The notes beneath the pieces were generated by a model. It was not told the origin of the DNA. It searched no databases and was given only the letters and a program-made list of their open reading frames with translations. The position numbers and the translations under genes are program-made. From the NCBI GenBank assembly GCA_035995425.1, contig DASYKM010000013.1, positions 20,849-84,848 of the forward strand: a stretch of 64,000 bases of DNA, written 5' to 3'. Shown here in pieces: positions 1-8,535 of this stretch. This DNA is from CADEED01 sp035995425 (GTDB lineage Bacteria; Pseudomonadota; Gammaproteobacteria; Steroidobacterales; Steroidobacteraceae). The first letter of the stretch is position 1; every line of letters starts with the position of its first letter.

Positions 1-1621
1 GGGATTCAAACCTCAAGCACGCCCCGGCTTCTTCAAGCGCCAGCAGCTTCGCCAGAGTTTCGACCGACATGCGGCGAACCGCGGGAATCATGATGAGCTT
101 GTAGCGTCCGCCGGGCGCGACCACGGCGCCGCGCTCCACGCGCAAGGCCTTCAGCTGCGCGTCGGAGACGAAGTCGAAGGAGTAGCCGGCTTCGATCAAC
201 CGCAGCGCCATCCGGCCCATCGAGGAATCGACCAGCCACGCGTTCTCATGCATGCCGAGCTGACGCATGAGTCCGTGCTCGTCGTCGGCGAGGTCGTCGA
301 ACGGCCAGTACAGCAGGATGTCGTTGTCGGGTCGGCCGGCCTGGAGCACGGATTGCACGCGGCCCACGTAGGCGTGCATGGCGCCGAGGTCCTCCCACAG
401 CGGGTTGTTAGGATTGAGCTGCGTGGCCGCGTAGAAGAACCAGCCGGGCCAGGTCACGTCGGCCGGCGAATACACGGTGCCGTGATAGAAAATGTGATTG
501 ATGCCGGCGGCGAACAACCGGTCGATCTGTGGTTTGGCCGCCGACGGCGACTCCCGAAAATTCTCGCGCAACCAAGTCAGCGTTTCACTCGACGCCAGCG
601 GATGTCCCGCGACGTGCGCCGCCGACGAGGCCATGCGACCAATGAGGTTGAGCGGCGGATCGGCGTCCGCGCTGACGCCCGCCGCGTCGGCGTGCAGGCC
701 GACGATGGGCAGCGGGGTGGCCCCGAAGGATTCGGTTTCGGGTATATCCGCGGCCGCATACAGATCGAGCAGATTGCCGGGTGCGCCGTGGGCCTGGTTG
801 CGCGCGCGAAAGCCATGCGCATGCGACCAGTCGATCCACGTCTGCAGGTAGTCGAGGTGGAGTTTCGCGAGCGTGCGTCGGTAGTCCCCCTTGATGCGGC
901 CGACGGTATCGGCATCGGCCTTGCTGGCGTCCATGACCTCCGCCGCGTGCGCCTGGATGTCGTAGCCATTGAGCGCAAGGAACGCGGCGGGCAGCTGCGG
1001 CGACCAGCTCGCGTTGTAGTACTCGAACGAGTCGTGGAACTGGCTGCGCAGCGTGCCGCGCGGCAGTGGCGCCAGGGCAGTCGAAAAGCGCTCGAGGTAG
1101 CGGCTCATCGCCGCGCGCGAATAGGGATCGAGCACCAACCCTTCACCACCCGGTGCGGGTCGCTTCACTTTCATGGCCGTGGGCTTGCCCGTGAGGCGAC
1201 CTTCCTCCAGCGCCGGACTGCTGGAGCCGTCGGCGTCGACTACGGTCGGCCCGCCGAATGGCCAGCCTGTGCCGGTCGCCATGTCGACTCCGAGCCCGAG
1301 CCGCTGCGCCTCGTGACCGGCGAACGCGAGCATTTCCACCCATCGAGGCGACAGGAATTCGAGGTAGCGCGCATCCGCGTCGCGCGCGCCGTAGATCGGC
1401 GTGATCTCCACCCCCCCGATACCCGCCGCGGCCATCGCCTGAAGCTGCGCGGTGATCTGGTCGCCCTGCACGGCGCTGCCCGGCCACCACCAGCGCGTCC
1501 AGGGTTTCGCGGACTGGGTGATCGCCGGCCACGCCGAAGTTCCTTCCTGCGAAATGCGAGTCTGCGCAACGCCGGGCGCCGCGAGCAGGCAGGCAAGAAC
1601 CGCCAGACAATGTGATTTCAT
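1..1621 (-). CDS. GH106-type alpha-L-rhamnosidase-like glycoside hydrolase (3' end outside window)
   Basis: Reading leftward, the protein starts with a signal peptide (MKSHCLAVLACLLAAPGVAQ) and continues through ITPIYGARD, GVDMATGTGWPFGG, and the GH106 signature region NHIFYHGTVYSP followed by WPGWFFYAATQLNPNNPLW. These are characteristic of the family 106 alpha-L-rhamnosidases, which remove terminal L-rhamnose from plant or microbial polysaccharides, usually in the periplasm. At least 540 residues are in the window; family members are typically 800-1100 residues, so the C-terminal part lies beyond position 1. The start ATG overlaps the stop of the upstream VOC gene (ATGA at 1618-1621), suggesting translational coupling. 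Substrate specificity beyond rhamnosidase-like is inferred. Confidence 0.85.
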   Translation of the reverse strand, partial: MKSHCLAVLACLLAAPGVAQTRISQEGTSAWPAITQSAKPWTRWWWPGSAVQGDQITAQLQAMAAAGIGGVEITPIYGARDADARYLEFLSPRWVEMLAFAGHEAQRLGLGVDMATGTGWPFGGPTVVDADGSSSPALEEGRLTGKPTAMKVKRPAPGGEGLVLDPYSRAAMSRYLERFSTALAPLPRGTLRSQFHDSFEYYNASWSPQLPAAFLALNGYDIQAHAAEVMDASKADADTVGRIKGDYRRTLAKLHLDYLQTWIDWSHAHGFRARNQAHGAPGNLLDLYAAADIPETESFGATPLPIVGLHADAAGVSADADPPLNLIGRMASSAAHVAGHPLASSETLTWLRENFRESPSAAKPQIDRLFAAGINHIFYHGTVYSPADVTWPGWFFYAATQLNPNNPLWEDLGAMHAYVGRVQSVLQAGRPDNDILLYWPFDDLADDEHGLMRQLGMHENAWLVDSSMGRMALRLIEAGYSFDFVSDAQLKALRVERGAVVAPGGRYKLIMIPAVRRMSVETLAKLLALEEAGACLRFES

Positions 1622-2055
1622 CGCTCCATCCCTGAGCCGTCCTTCTTCGAGTGAACGTCGCGGCCAGCGGCGGCGATTTCCACGCGATTGCCCTCCGGAT
1701 CGCGCACCACGCATTCATAGTAACCATCACCGGTGCGCCGCGGGCCGCTTTCCGGCGCCACGCCGTCCGCGATGAAGCGCGCCGCCAGCGCATCGACTTG
1801 CGCCTCGTCACCAACGGCGATCGCGACGTGCGCGAGACCTAACTGCTCGACCGGGGCGCGTTCAACCACATCGCCGCGCCTCATGATCTCCAGGCGCGCG
1901 CCCGAGTCGAACGCCAGGAATCGCGACTCGAATTTCTTGCGCGGGTTCTGGTAGAGCTCGCCCACGCGTGCACCGAAATACTTCGCGTAGAACGCGGCCA
2001 CGGTTTCGAGGTCGCGGACCCACACACCGACGTGTTCGATGCGCACGGATCTCAA
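1618..2055 (-). CDS. VOC family (glyoxalase/dioxygenase-like) protein
   Basis: A 145-residue protein with the single-module vicinal-oxygen-chelate pattern: an N-terminal beta strand IEHVGVWVRDLE followed by FYAKYFGA, a second half starting LGLAHVAIAVGDE, and a closing DGYYECVVRDPEGNRVEI. VOC proteins bind a divalent metal through His/Glu residues and act as lyases, isomerases, dioxygenases or resistance proteins; the substrate cannot be told here. It overlaps the GNAT gene upstream (ATGA at 2052-2055) and the rhamnosidase-like gene downstream, so the three are probably co-translated. Length is normal for a one-module VOC protein. Confidence 0.85.
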   Translation of the reverse strand: MRSVRIEHVGVWVRDLETVAAFYAKYFGARVGELYQNPRKKFESRFLAFDSGARLEIMRRGDVVERAPVEQLGLAHVAIAVGDEAQVDALAARFIADGVAPESGPRRTGDGYYECVVRDPEGNRVEIAAAGRDVHSKKDGSGMER

Positions 2056-2600
2056 AGCTCGCGCAGCATGACGTGATCGGTCTGCGGGTCGGTGCCGACG
2101 ACGAAGGTCTTCTTTCCCACCTGCCTGAACCCATGTTTTCGATAGAAAGCCTGCGCCCGCTCATTGCGTTCCCAGACGCCGAGCCACAGTTCGCGCGCTC
2201 CCCGCAGGCGTGCCTGGGTTTCGACCTCGCGCATGAGCTGGTGCGCCAATCCCCGCCCTTGCCAGGGCTTGTCGACGTAGAAGCGCAACAACTCCACGGG
2301 CTGCACGGTGGCGATGCCGGCGGGCGCGTGGCCGGCGTGCAATTGCGCGAAACCCGCCAACGTTCCGCGAGCGTCGCAGGCCAGCAGTGTGTCCACCTGT
2401 GGATCGAGAATCTCCGCGCGCTGCAGCTCGGGGCGCCAGGCCTCGGCGAGGTGCAGACGCATGTCCTCGGTGGTGTTGTCGGCCGCAAAGGTCTCGTAAA
2501 ATGTGCGCGCGCCGAATTCGGCGAGCGCCGCGGCATCGGCGACCGTGGCCCGCCGGATTCCGACCGGCGCGGATTCGTGCCTATCTACATTGCCGTTCAT
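2052..2600 (-). CDS. GNAT family N-acetyltransferase
   Basis: A 182-residue GNAT-fold protein. It opens with GIRRATVADAAALAEFGART, and motif A, which binds acetyl-CoA pyrophosphate, is visible as LLRFYVDKPWQGRGLAHQLM (the Q/RxxGxG/A loop). A downstream NERAQAFYRKHGFRQVG matches motif B. Such enzymes acetylate amines of small molecules or proteins; the substrate is not predictable. The ATG at 2600 has GAGG at 2606-2609 as a ribosome-binding site, while a GTG at 2606 would add two residues. Its end overlaps the VOC start by 4 bp. Confidence 0.88.
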   Translation of the reverse strand: MNGNVDRHESAPVGIRRATVADAAALAEFGARTFYETFAADNTTEDMRLHLAEAWRPELQRAEILDPQVDTLLACDARGTLAGFAQLHAGHAPAGIATVQPVELLRFYVDKPWQGRGLAHQLMREVETQARLRGARELWLGVWERNERAQAFYRKHGFRQVGKKTFVVGTDPQTDHVMLREL

Positions 2601-2607
2601 CGCCACC

Positions 2608-3201
2608 TCACGGTTTCACCACGCGCGCGGACTCGGCCAGCAGTATCTCGCAGGCGCCGGCGCCCGTGTCATCGCGCGACATCGAAGTCTGCATGCCGCC
2701 CTCATTGCCTTCGATGTCCACCAGCTGGCCACGCAACTCGACCACGCTGCCGGCGCGCAATCCCCCGAGCACCCTGCCAACGGCCGGCGTCTGCGGTATC
2801 ACGTGCCAGTTGGCTGAATGCGTTTCGATGGCTTCGCGATCGATCGGCCAGTTTTCCGTGCGCCAGAAATAGAAACGATTCCCCTGGCTGATCTCGATGC
2901 CGGCGAGCACCGCGCTGTCGGACATGGGCCCCCAACCCACCGCGAAGTCCGTCGGCACGAGTTTGGCGAGTGCCCCGAAGGAATAGTCCTCGCGATGCAG
3001 GACCCGCACGGTGGCCTCGAACTTCGCGCGCGGCCGCAGGCGAAATTCGCCGCGTTCGATCAAGCCATCGGAGTCGATATCGCGCTGCACCGGACTTGCG
3101 GCCGCGAGCACGCCCGGCGCGCGCTCGATCTCGCGACGCGAATAGAGGCTGTAGATGGCGAAACACGCGAGCGCGACGGCGGCAACAGGAGCAAGACGCA
3201 T
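2608..3201 (-). CDS. Membrane-anchored protein of unknown function
   Basis: A 197-residue protein starting MRLAPVAAVALACFAIYSLY, an N-terminal transmembrane helix (or uncleaved signal) followed by an extracytoplasmic domain. The domain has alternating hydrophobic strands, for example FEATVRVLHREDYSFG and RAGSVVELRGQLVDIEG, with many Trp and Tyr residues (VGWGPMSD, FYFWRTENW). I do not assign it to a named family. The reading frame stays open further upstream, but that extension would run through the dapF start on the other strand, so the hydrophobic start at 3201 is preferred. It is divergent from dapF with a 30-bp gap and lies directly upstream of the GNAT gene. Confidence 0.7.
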   Translation of the reverse strand: MRLAPVAAVALACFAIYSLYSRREIERAPGVLAAASPVQRDIDSDGLIERGEFRLRPRAKFEATVRVLHREDYSFGALAKLVPTDFAVGWGPMSDSAVLAGIEISQGNRFYFWRTENWPIDREAIETHSANWHVIPQTPAVGRVLGGLRAGSVVELRGQLVDIEGNEGGMQTSMSRDDTGAGACEILLAESARVVKP

Positions 3202-3231
3202 GGCGGCGAATCGTAAGGTATTCTTCGTGCC

Positions 3232-4077
3232 ATGCAGCTCGAGTTCACCAAAATGCATGGCGCCGGCAACGACGTCATCGTGTTCGAAACACCGCGCGAT
3301 GGCAGCCTGCCCACCGCCGCGCAGTGGCGCGCGCTGTCGGATCGCCGCAAAGGCATCGGTTTCGACCAGGCCATGGTGCTCGAGGCTCCGCGGCGGGCTG
3401 GCACGCAGGCCTACTACCGCATCTTCAACGCCGACGGTGGCGAAGTGGAGCAATGCGGCAACGGCGCGCGTTGCGTGGCGTCATTCCTTCACGCCCGCGA
3501 CGCCTCGGCTCTCAACGGCACGGACGGCGGCGAGCTGGTGCTCGACAGCCCTGCCGGACTCATCCGCGCCCGCATTCACGGCAGCAATCTGGTTTCCGTC
3601 GACATGGGCGTGCCCAATTTCGATCCGAAGTCGTTGCCGTTCGAGGCGTCCGCCGAGGCGCATGTGTACCCGCTCGCCGTGGCCGGCACCGAGGTTGAGA
3701 TCGGCGCGGTATCCATGGGCAATCCGCATGCCGTACTCACCGTCACGTCGGTCGCGAGCGCGCCCGTCGACCGGCTCGGACCCGCCATCGAACGTCATGC
3801 GCGCTTTCCCAATCGCGTGAATGTCGGCTTCATGGAAATCGTCGACCGCACGCACATCCGGCTGCGCGTCTTCGAGCGTGGCGTCGGTGAAACGCTGGCC
3901 TGCGGCACCGGCGCCTGCGCCGCTGTCGCAGTAGGCAGACGTCACGGGCGGCTCGATCCCACCGTCGAAGTCGAACTTCCCGGCGGAAAGCTCGAGATCA
4001 GCTGGAGCGCGCCCGGCGAACATATTTGGATGAAAGGCCCGACCGCTGTATCTTTCACCGGTCGCGTGGAGTTTTAG
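3232..4077 (+). CDS. dapF: Diaminopimelate epimerase
   Basis: Interconverts LL- and meso-diaminopimelate in the lysine and peptidoglycan pathway, in the cytoplasm. The 281-residue length is typical. The two-lobed cofactor-free racemase is recognisable from FTKMHGAGNDVIVFE at the N terminus, the first catalytic cysteine in CGNGARC (Cys75) and the second in LACGTGAC (Cys224), plus SMGNPHAV and the RVNVGFMEI substrate-binding segment. It starts 31 bp from the divergent membrane-protein gene and leads a plus-strand run (dapF, DUF484, xerC, hslV, hslU) conserved in many gammaproteobacteria. Confidence 0.97.
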   Translation: MQLEFTKMHGAGNDVIVFETPRDGSLPTAAQWRALSDRRKGIGFDQAMVLEAPRRAGTQAYYRIFNADGGEVEQCGNGARCVASFLHARDASALNGTDGGELVLDSPAGLIRARIHGSNLVSVDMGVPNFDPKSLPFEASAEAHVYPLAVAGTEVEIGAVSMGNPHAVLTVTSVASAPVDRLGPAIERHARFPNRVNVGFMEIVDRTHIRLRVFERGVGETLACGTGACAAVAVGRRHGRLDPTVEVELPGGKLEISWSAPGEHIWMKGPTAVSFTGRVEF

Positions 4078-4093
4078 GGGAGTTCAACAAAGC

Positions 4094-4801
4094 ATGAGCA
4101 CACAAACCGCACGTGGTTTGGCCGCAGGACAGACCGATGAAGAGCGCATCGAGCGCTATCTCAGTCTTAATCCCGATTTTTTCGAACGTCACCAACCACT
4201 GCTCGCCCGCATGCGCCTGCCGCACATGCGCACGGGCTCGACCGTGTCGCTGGTCGAACGCCAGGTCGAAGTGCTGCGCGAGCAGAAGACCGATTCCGAT
4301 CGACGCCTGGCCGAATTCATCGCCGTGGCACGCGCCAACGACACCCTCGCCGACCGCATTCACCGCTTCACGCGCCGCCTGGTGCGCGCGCCCACCGCGA
4401 TGACCGCGCTCGCCTCGCTCGAAGCTTCGTTGCGCGAAGACTTCGACGCCTTTCATTCCGTGCTGTTGCTCACCGCGCCCATTGCCTCGCTCGCCAACGC
4501 CGAGCTCGGGCCGTTTCTGCGCAAGCTGCCGCCCGATGACGCCAATATCCGCTCATTCGAAGCACTGCTCGCCACCGGCAAGCCGCGTTGCGGCCAGGTG
4601 CGCGACACGCAGCGTGATTTCCTGTTCGGCCCGGAGAGCGCGAGTATCGGCTCGGTCGCGCTGGTGCCCCTGGGCGAAGGTGGATCGGTGGGTCTGCTGG
4701 CCCTCGGCAGCGCCGAACGCGAGCGTTTCCATCCCGGCATGAGCACGGAGTTCCTGAAGCGCATGGGCGAACTGATCACGGATGCGCTCTCACGGCCGTG
4801 A
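4094..4801 (+). CDS. DUF484 family protein
   Basis: A 235-residue cytoplasmic protein. The N-terminal LSLNPDFFERHQPLLARMRLPH is the hallmark of DUF484; a helical segment (VSLVERQVEVLREQ) follows, then a GAF-like alpha/beta domain that includes GSVALVPLGEGGSVGLLALG. The molecular function of the family is not established. The gene almost always lies between dapF and xerC in gammaproteobacteria, as here, 16 bp after dapF. A strong intrinsic terminator follows its stop codon. Confidence 0.92.
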   Translation: MSTQTARGLAAGQTDEERIERYLSLNPDFFERHQPLLARMRLPHMRTGSTVSLVERQVEVLREQKTDSDRRLAEFIAVARANDTLADRIHRFTRRLVRAPTAMTALASLEASLREDFDAFHSVLLLTAPIASLANAELGPFLRKLPPDDANIRSFEALLATGKPRCGQVRDTQRDFLFGPESASIGSVALVPLGEGGSVGLLALGSAERERFHPGMSTEFLKRMGELITDALSRP

Positions 4802-4814
4802 AAACGGCTGACGG

Positions 4815-4838
4815 ACGGCGCCGCTTCGGCGCCGTTTT
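4815..4838 (+). terminator. Intrinsic terminator after DUF484
   Basis: A perfect 9-bp G+C-rich stem (acggcgccg / cggcgccgt) with a 3-base loop is followed directly by a short T run. It lies 13 bp past the DUF484 stop and ends only 6 bp before the GTG start chosen for xerC, so it should end dapF-DUF484 transcripts or reduce read-through into xerC. Confidence 0.75.
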
Positions 4839-4843
4839 CCGAA

Positions 4844-5761
4844 GTGGCGCGTGAGCGCCTGGCAATGCTCGATCGCAGCTGCATCGAGCGCTACCTGAAG
4901 CATCTCGGGACGGAGCGGCGCCTCTCGCCGCATACCGCCTCTAACTACGCGCGCGACCTGCGCGCGCTGGCCGATTTCCTGGCGCGTGGCAATATCGATG
5001 ACTGGCGCAAGATCGACAGCCAGCACGTGCGCGTGTTCGCGGCACGTGCGCACGCCGGGGGCCTGAGTCCGCGCAGCGTGCAGCGCCGCCTGTCGGCGGT
5101 GCGCGGGTTCTTCAACTACCTGTTGCGCGAGAAACTCGTTGCCAGCAATCCGGCCATGGATATCCGGGCTCCGAAGGCGGCGAAGCGCCTGCCGGGCACG
5201 CTCGACGTCGACCAGCTCAACCACCTGCTCGATATCCCGCCCGACGACGCGCTCGCGGTGCGCGACAAAGCGATCATGGAGTTGTTCTACTCGTCGGGAT
5301 TGCGGCTCGATGAGCTCGTCGGCCTCGATCCGGCCCACCTCGACCTGGCCGACCGCACCGTGCGTGTGCTCGGCAAGGGACGCAAGACGCGCATCGTGCC
5401 GGTCGGGCGCAAAGCCGAAGCCAGCTTGCGGGCCTGGTTGCGCGAGCGAGGCGGCCTTGCGGCGCCCGACGAAACCGCCTTGTTCGTCGGCAGAAACGGT
5501 TCGCGCCTCAAGCATCGCGCCATCCAGCTGCGCATCGCCTACTGGGCGCGACGAAAGGGCTTGCCAAGCCACGTTCATCCGCACCTGTTCCGCCATTCGT
5601 TCGCTACGCATCTGCTTGAATCGAGTAAGGATTTGCGCGGCGTGCAGGAGTTGCTCGGCCACGCCGACATCTCCACCACGCAGATCTACACCCACCTTGA
5701 TTTCGCCCACCTGGCCCGCACCTACGACGCTTCCCATCCCCGGGCGAAACGCAAGACGTAG
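4844..5761 (+). CDS. xerC: Tyrosine recombinase XerC
   Basis: Site-specific recombinase that acts with XerD at dif to resolve chromosome dimers. The N-terminal SAM-like core-binding domain (YLKHLGTERRLSPHTASNYA) is followed by the catalytic domain with the expected R-K-H-R-H-Y set: Arg in SSGLRLDELVGL, Lys in GKGRKTRIVP, HLFRHSFATHL, His in LLGHADISTTQIYTH, and the nucleophilic Tyr in that last motif. Length is 305 residues from GTG 4844, or 298 from ATG 4865; both lack a convincing ribosome-binding site. Synteny with dapF-DUF484 supports XerC over XerD or a mobile integrase. Confidence 0.93.
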   Translation: MARERLAMLDRSCIERYLKHLGTERRLSPHTASNYARDLRALADFLARGNIDDWRKIDSQHVRVFAARAHAGGLSPRSVQRRLSAVRGFFNYLLREKLVASNPAMDIRAPKAAKRLPGTLDVDQLNHLLDIPPDDALAVRDKAIMELFYSSGLRLDELVGLDPAHLDLADRTVRVLGKGRKTRIVPVGRKAEASLRAWLRERGGLAAPDETALFVGRNGSRLKHRAIQLRIAYWARRKGLPSHVHPHLFRHSFATHLLESSKDLRGVQELLGHADISTTQIYTHLDFAHLARTYDASHPRAKRKT

Positions 5762-5770
5762 GTCTCTCTC

Positions 5771-6313
5771 ATGAGCGAAAGCTTCAATCCGCACGGCACA
5801 ACTATCTTGGCCGTGCGGCGCAATGGCGCCGTTTCCATCGGCGGCGATGGGCAGGTCACCCTCGGCAACACCGTGATGAAGGGCAACGCGCGCAAGGTGC
5901 GCGCCCTCGGCAACGGCAAGGTGCTGGGCGGCTTCGCCGGCGGCACGGCCGATGCCTTCACGCTGTTCGAACGCTTCGAAGGCAAGCTCGACAAGTTCGG
6001 CAACCTCACGCGCGCGGCCATCGAGCTCGCCAAGGACTGGCGCAGCGACCGATACCTGCGCCGCCTCGAGGCATTGTTGTTAGTCGGCGATACCAAGAAC
6101 CTGTTCGTGATCTCCGGTAACGGCGACGTCATCGAGCCCGACCACGACGTGGTCGCCATCGGCTCCGGAGGCCCATTCGCCCAGGCCGCGGCGCGCGCGC
6201 TCATCGAGAACACCGAGCTCGACGCGCGCTCGATCGTCGAGCGTGCGCTCAACATCGCCGCCGACATCTGCATCTACACCAATCGCAATCTGGTGATCGA
6301 GGAACTGAAGTGA
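5771..6313 (+). CDS. hslV: ATP-dependent protease HslVU, peptidase subunit HslV
   Basis: The threonine peptidase of the bacterial proteasome-like HslVU (ClpQY) complex, forming a double hexameric core capped by HslU. Beta-subunit features are clear: HGTTILAVRRNG at the N terminus, GFAGGTADAFTLFE, and GSGGPFAQAAARAL. The catalytic threonine would be exposed by removing about nine residues before TT, a slightly longer leader than in E. coli HslV. At 180 residues it is full length. It follows xerC by 9 bp and its stop overlaps the hslU start (GTGA), matching equimolar production. Confidence 0.97.
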   Translation: MSESFNPHGTTILAVRRNGAVSIGGDGQVTLGNTVMKGNARKVRALGNGKVLGGFAGGTADAFTLFERFEGKLDKFGNLTRAAIELAKDWRSDRYLRRLEALLLVGDTKNLFVISGNGDVIEPDHDVVAIGSGGPFAQAAARALIENTELDARSIVERALNIAADICIYTNRNLVIEELK

Positions 6314-7638
6314 CCCCGCGCGAAATCGTTGCCGAGCTCGACAAACACATCGTCGGCCAGGGCGCCGCCAAGCGCTCGGTGGCCATCGCGCTGCGCAATC
6401 GCTGGCGCCGCATGCAGATCCAGGATCCGCTGCGCCAGGAAATCACGCCGAAGAACATTCTCATGATCGGCCCCACGGGCTGCGGCAAGACCGAGATCGC
6501 ACGGCGGCTCGCCAAGCTCGCCAAGGCGCCGTTCGTGAAGGTGGAAGCGACCAAGTTCACCGAGGTCGGCTACGTCGGCCGCGAGGTGGATTCCATCATC
6601 AAGGATCTGGCCGAAGTCGCCGTCAAGATGACGCGCGACGAAGAGATAGCCAAGGTGCGCGACCGCGCCGCGGATGCGGCTGAAGAGCGCGTGCTGGACG
6701 CACTTCTGCCCCACCCGAAGATGATGGGGTTCTCCACCGATCCCGAGGCCAGCCCGCGCGACCAGGAAACGCGGCAGAAATTCCGCAAGCTGCTGCGCGA
6801 AGGGCAACTGAACGATCGCGAGATCGAGATCGACCTGCGCGCAATCCCGGCCGGCGTGCAGATCATGGCGCCTCCCGGCATGGAGGAAATGCAGGAACAG
6901 CTCTCGAGCATGTTCGCCAATCTCGGTGGCAACCGGACCAAGCCGCGCAAGCTCAAGGTGAAGGAAGCCCACAAACTGCTGGTCGAAGAGGAAGCCGGCA
7001 AGCTCGTGAATGAAGAAGAGCTTCGTGCCCGTGCGCTCGCGAATGCCGAGCAGAACGGCATCGTGTTCATCGACGAGATCGACAAGATCGCGCGCCGCCA
7101 GGAAACCATGGGCGCCGACGTCTCGCGCGAAGGCGTGCAGCGCGACCTGCTGCCGCTCGTCGAGGGCAGCACCGTGTCCACGAAATACGGCCAGATCAAG
7201 ACCGACCACATCCTGTTCATCGCCTCCGGTGCGTTCCACATGTCCAAGCCTTCGGATCTCATTCCGGAGCTGCAGGGGCGTTTTCCGATCCGTGTAGAGC
7301 TTAGTTCGCTTGGAGTGGATGACTTCGTGCGCATCCTTACCGAACCCGATGCGTCACTGACGGCGCAGTACAAGGCATTGTTGGGCACCGAAAACGTGGA
7401 CGTGAAATTCGCCGCTGACGGCGTGCGCCGTCTCGCCGAGATCGCCTTCAGCGTGAACGAGAAAACCGAAAACATCGGCGCGCGCCGCCTGCATACCGTC
7501 ATGGAACGGCTGCTCGAAACCGTGTCGTTCGACGCGGCGGAGAATGGCGGCACCGCCGTGGAAATCGACGCGGCCTACGTCGATCAGCACCTCGGCGCGC
7601 TCGCCAAGGACGAGGACCTGAGCCGCTACATCTTGTAG
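6310..7638 (+). CDS. hslU: ATP-dependent protease HslVU, ATPase subunit HslU
   Basis: AAA+ unfoldase that recognises, unfolds and feeds substrates to HslV. The 442-residue protein shows TPREIVAELDKHIVGQ at the N terminus, Walker A GPTGCGKT (residues 54-61), the ATKFTEVGYVGREVDS pore region, an inserted I-domain at about 110-240, Walker B IVFIDEIDKIA, and sensor/arginine-finger regions such as LQGRFPIRVEL and GARRLHTVMERLLE. It ends in the conserved SRYIL tail that docks into HslV. Start codon is GTG, overlapping hslV by 4 bp. A long inverted repeat begins 6 bp after its stop. Confidence 0.97.
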   Translation: MTPREIVAELDKHIVGQGAAKRSVAIALRNRWRRMQIQDPLRQEITPKNILMIGPTGCGKTEIARRLAKLAKAPFVKVEATKFTEVGYVGREVDSIIKDLAEVAVKMTRDEEIAKVRDRAADAAEERVLDALLPHPKMMGFSTDPEASPRDQETRQKFRKLLREGQLNDREIEIDLRAIPAGVQIMAPPGMEEMQEQLSSMFANLGGNRTKPRKLKVKEAHKLLVEEEAGKLVNEEELRARALANAEQNGIVFIDEIDKIARRQETMGADVSREGVQRDLLPLVEGSTVSTKYGQIKTDHILFIASGAFHMSKPSDLIPELQGRFPIRVELSSLGVDDFVRILTEPDASLTAQYKALLGTENVDVKFAADGVRRLAEIAFSVNEKTENIGARRLHTVMERLLETVSFDAAENGGTAVEIDAAYVDQHLGALAKDEDLSRYIL

Positions 7639-7644
7639 AAGGGT

Positions 7645-7730
7645 GGTACCGGGTTGGGATTCTCGTGATTGAATATGTGTCCGCTCACCCGCGACCGCCC
7701 GATCAATCACGAGAATCCCAACCCGGTACC
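7645..7730. repeat. 28-bp perfect inverted repeat (REPIN/MITE-like or terminator hairpin)
   Basis: Arms at 7645-7672 and 7703-7730 are perfect reverse complements, beginning ggtaccgggttgggattctc, with a 30-base spacer. Just outside the arms, agaagggt on the left and tcttctcc on the right keep partial symmetry. It lies between hslU and a small membrane-protein gene. Its length and symmetry exceed a normal intrinsic terminator, and no T run follows the right arm on the plus strand. Confidence 0.8.
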
Positions 7731-7753
7731 TCTTCTCCCCGGCACCACTTCCG

Positions 7754-7933
7754 ATGCGCATTGCCAAACCCATGTTGTTAGTCCTCACGCCGATCGGCGT
7801 GGCCTGGGGCCTGGTCGAGGCCGCGCGCTTCCACTGGTGGCTGGCGGTACTCATGGGGACGCTGGTCAGTGTCATCAGCGCATTCATGTGGATGACGGTG
7901 AAGCGGATTCGCGACGAGCGAAAACGGACGTGA
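7754..7933 (+). CDS. Small two-helix membrane protein
   Basis: A 59-residue protein with two probable transmembrane helices (MLLVLTPIGVAWGLVEAARF and WWLAVLMGTLVSVISAFMWM) and a strongly basic tail (KRIRDERKRT). Its stop overlaps the GTG start of the following DUF938 gene by 4 bp (GTGA at 7930-7933), which together with the codon pattern supports it as a real gene. No family recognised. The positive C terminus suggests both termini face the cytoplasm. Confidence 0.65.
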   Translation: MRIAKPMLLVLTPIGVAWGLVEAARFHWWLAVLMGTLVSVISAFMWMTVKRIRDERKRT

Positions 7934-8535
7934 CCAATGAGTTGCTGACCTCGCCCGCGGCCGAGCGCAACAAGGACCCGATCCTCACCGTGCTCGAGTC
8001 GGTGATGCCGCGGAACGGCAGCGTGCTCGAGATCGCCTCGGGCACCGGGCAACATGTTTGTTTCTTCGCCCAGGCATTGCCCGCCATACGCTGGCAGCCC
8101 ACCGAACCCGATGCCGCCGCACTCGAGGCGATCGCCATCCGCATCGGCGAAGCCGGACTCACGAATGTCGCCGCGCCGATCGCACTCGACGTGAGCGAGC
8201 CGATCTGGCCCGTGGCGGAACACTACGAAGCCGTGCTGTGCATCAACATGGTCCACATCTCGCCCTGGTCGGCGACGCATTCCTTGTGCCGCGGCGCCGC
8301 GCGCCACCTGCGCGCGCAAGGCAAGCTGGTGCTCTATGGCCCGTACCTCGAAAACGGCAAGGCCGTGCAGTCCAATCTCGACTTCGACGCCTCGCTCAAA
8401 CGGCGCAATCCAGAATGGGGCCTGCGCGAGCTCGAGGAGGTGACGCGCGTGGCGAATGCGCACGGCCTGCAGCGGCGGCAGATCGTGCGCATGCCGGCTA
8501 ACAACCTGACCGTGGTGTTCGCGAAGTCGCTCTAG
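7930..8535 (+). CDS. DUF938 family SAM-dependent methyltransferase-like protein
   Basis: A 201-residue class I methyltransferase fold: PAAERNKDPIL at the N terminus, the SAM-binding loop VLEIASGTGQHVCFFA, acidic loop WQPTEPD, and EAVLCINMVHISPWSATH, a DUF938 signature. The C-terminal half includes LYGPYLENGKAVQSN and FDASLKRRNPEWGLRE. The biological substrate of this family is not known. Start is GTG, translationally coupled to the small membrane protein. Its stop overlaps the convergent hydrolase stop by 4 bp. Confidence 0.9.
   Translation: MTNELLTSPAAERNKDPILTVLESVMPRNGSVLEIASGTGQHVCFFAQALPAIRWQPTEPDAAALEAIAIRIGEAGLTNVAAPIALDVSEPIWPVAEHYEAVLCINMVHISPWSATHSLCRGAARHLRAQGKLVLYGPYLENGKAVQSNLDFDASLKRRNPEWGLRELEEVTRVANAHGLQRRQIVRMPANNLTVVFAKSL

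Noticed and set aside
248..1615. Long plus-strand open frame opposite the rhamnosidase-like gene
   Set aside because: Arg/Val-rich composition and no family features; the minus-strand frame shows a signal peptide and clear GH106 motifs. Same reasoning for frames opposite korA (19244-20581), the GltD-like gene (21321-22949) and the halogenases (45817-48129).
2608..3453. Upstream start for the membrane-anchored protein at 3453
   Set aside because: It would place about 80 extra residues antisense to the start of dapF, and the hydrophobic signal begins at 3201.
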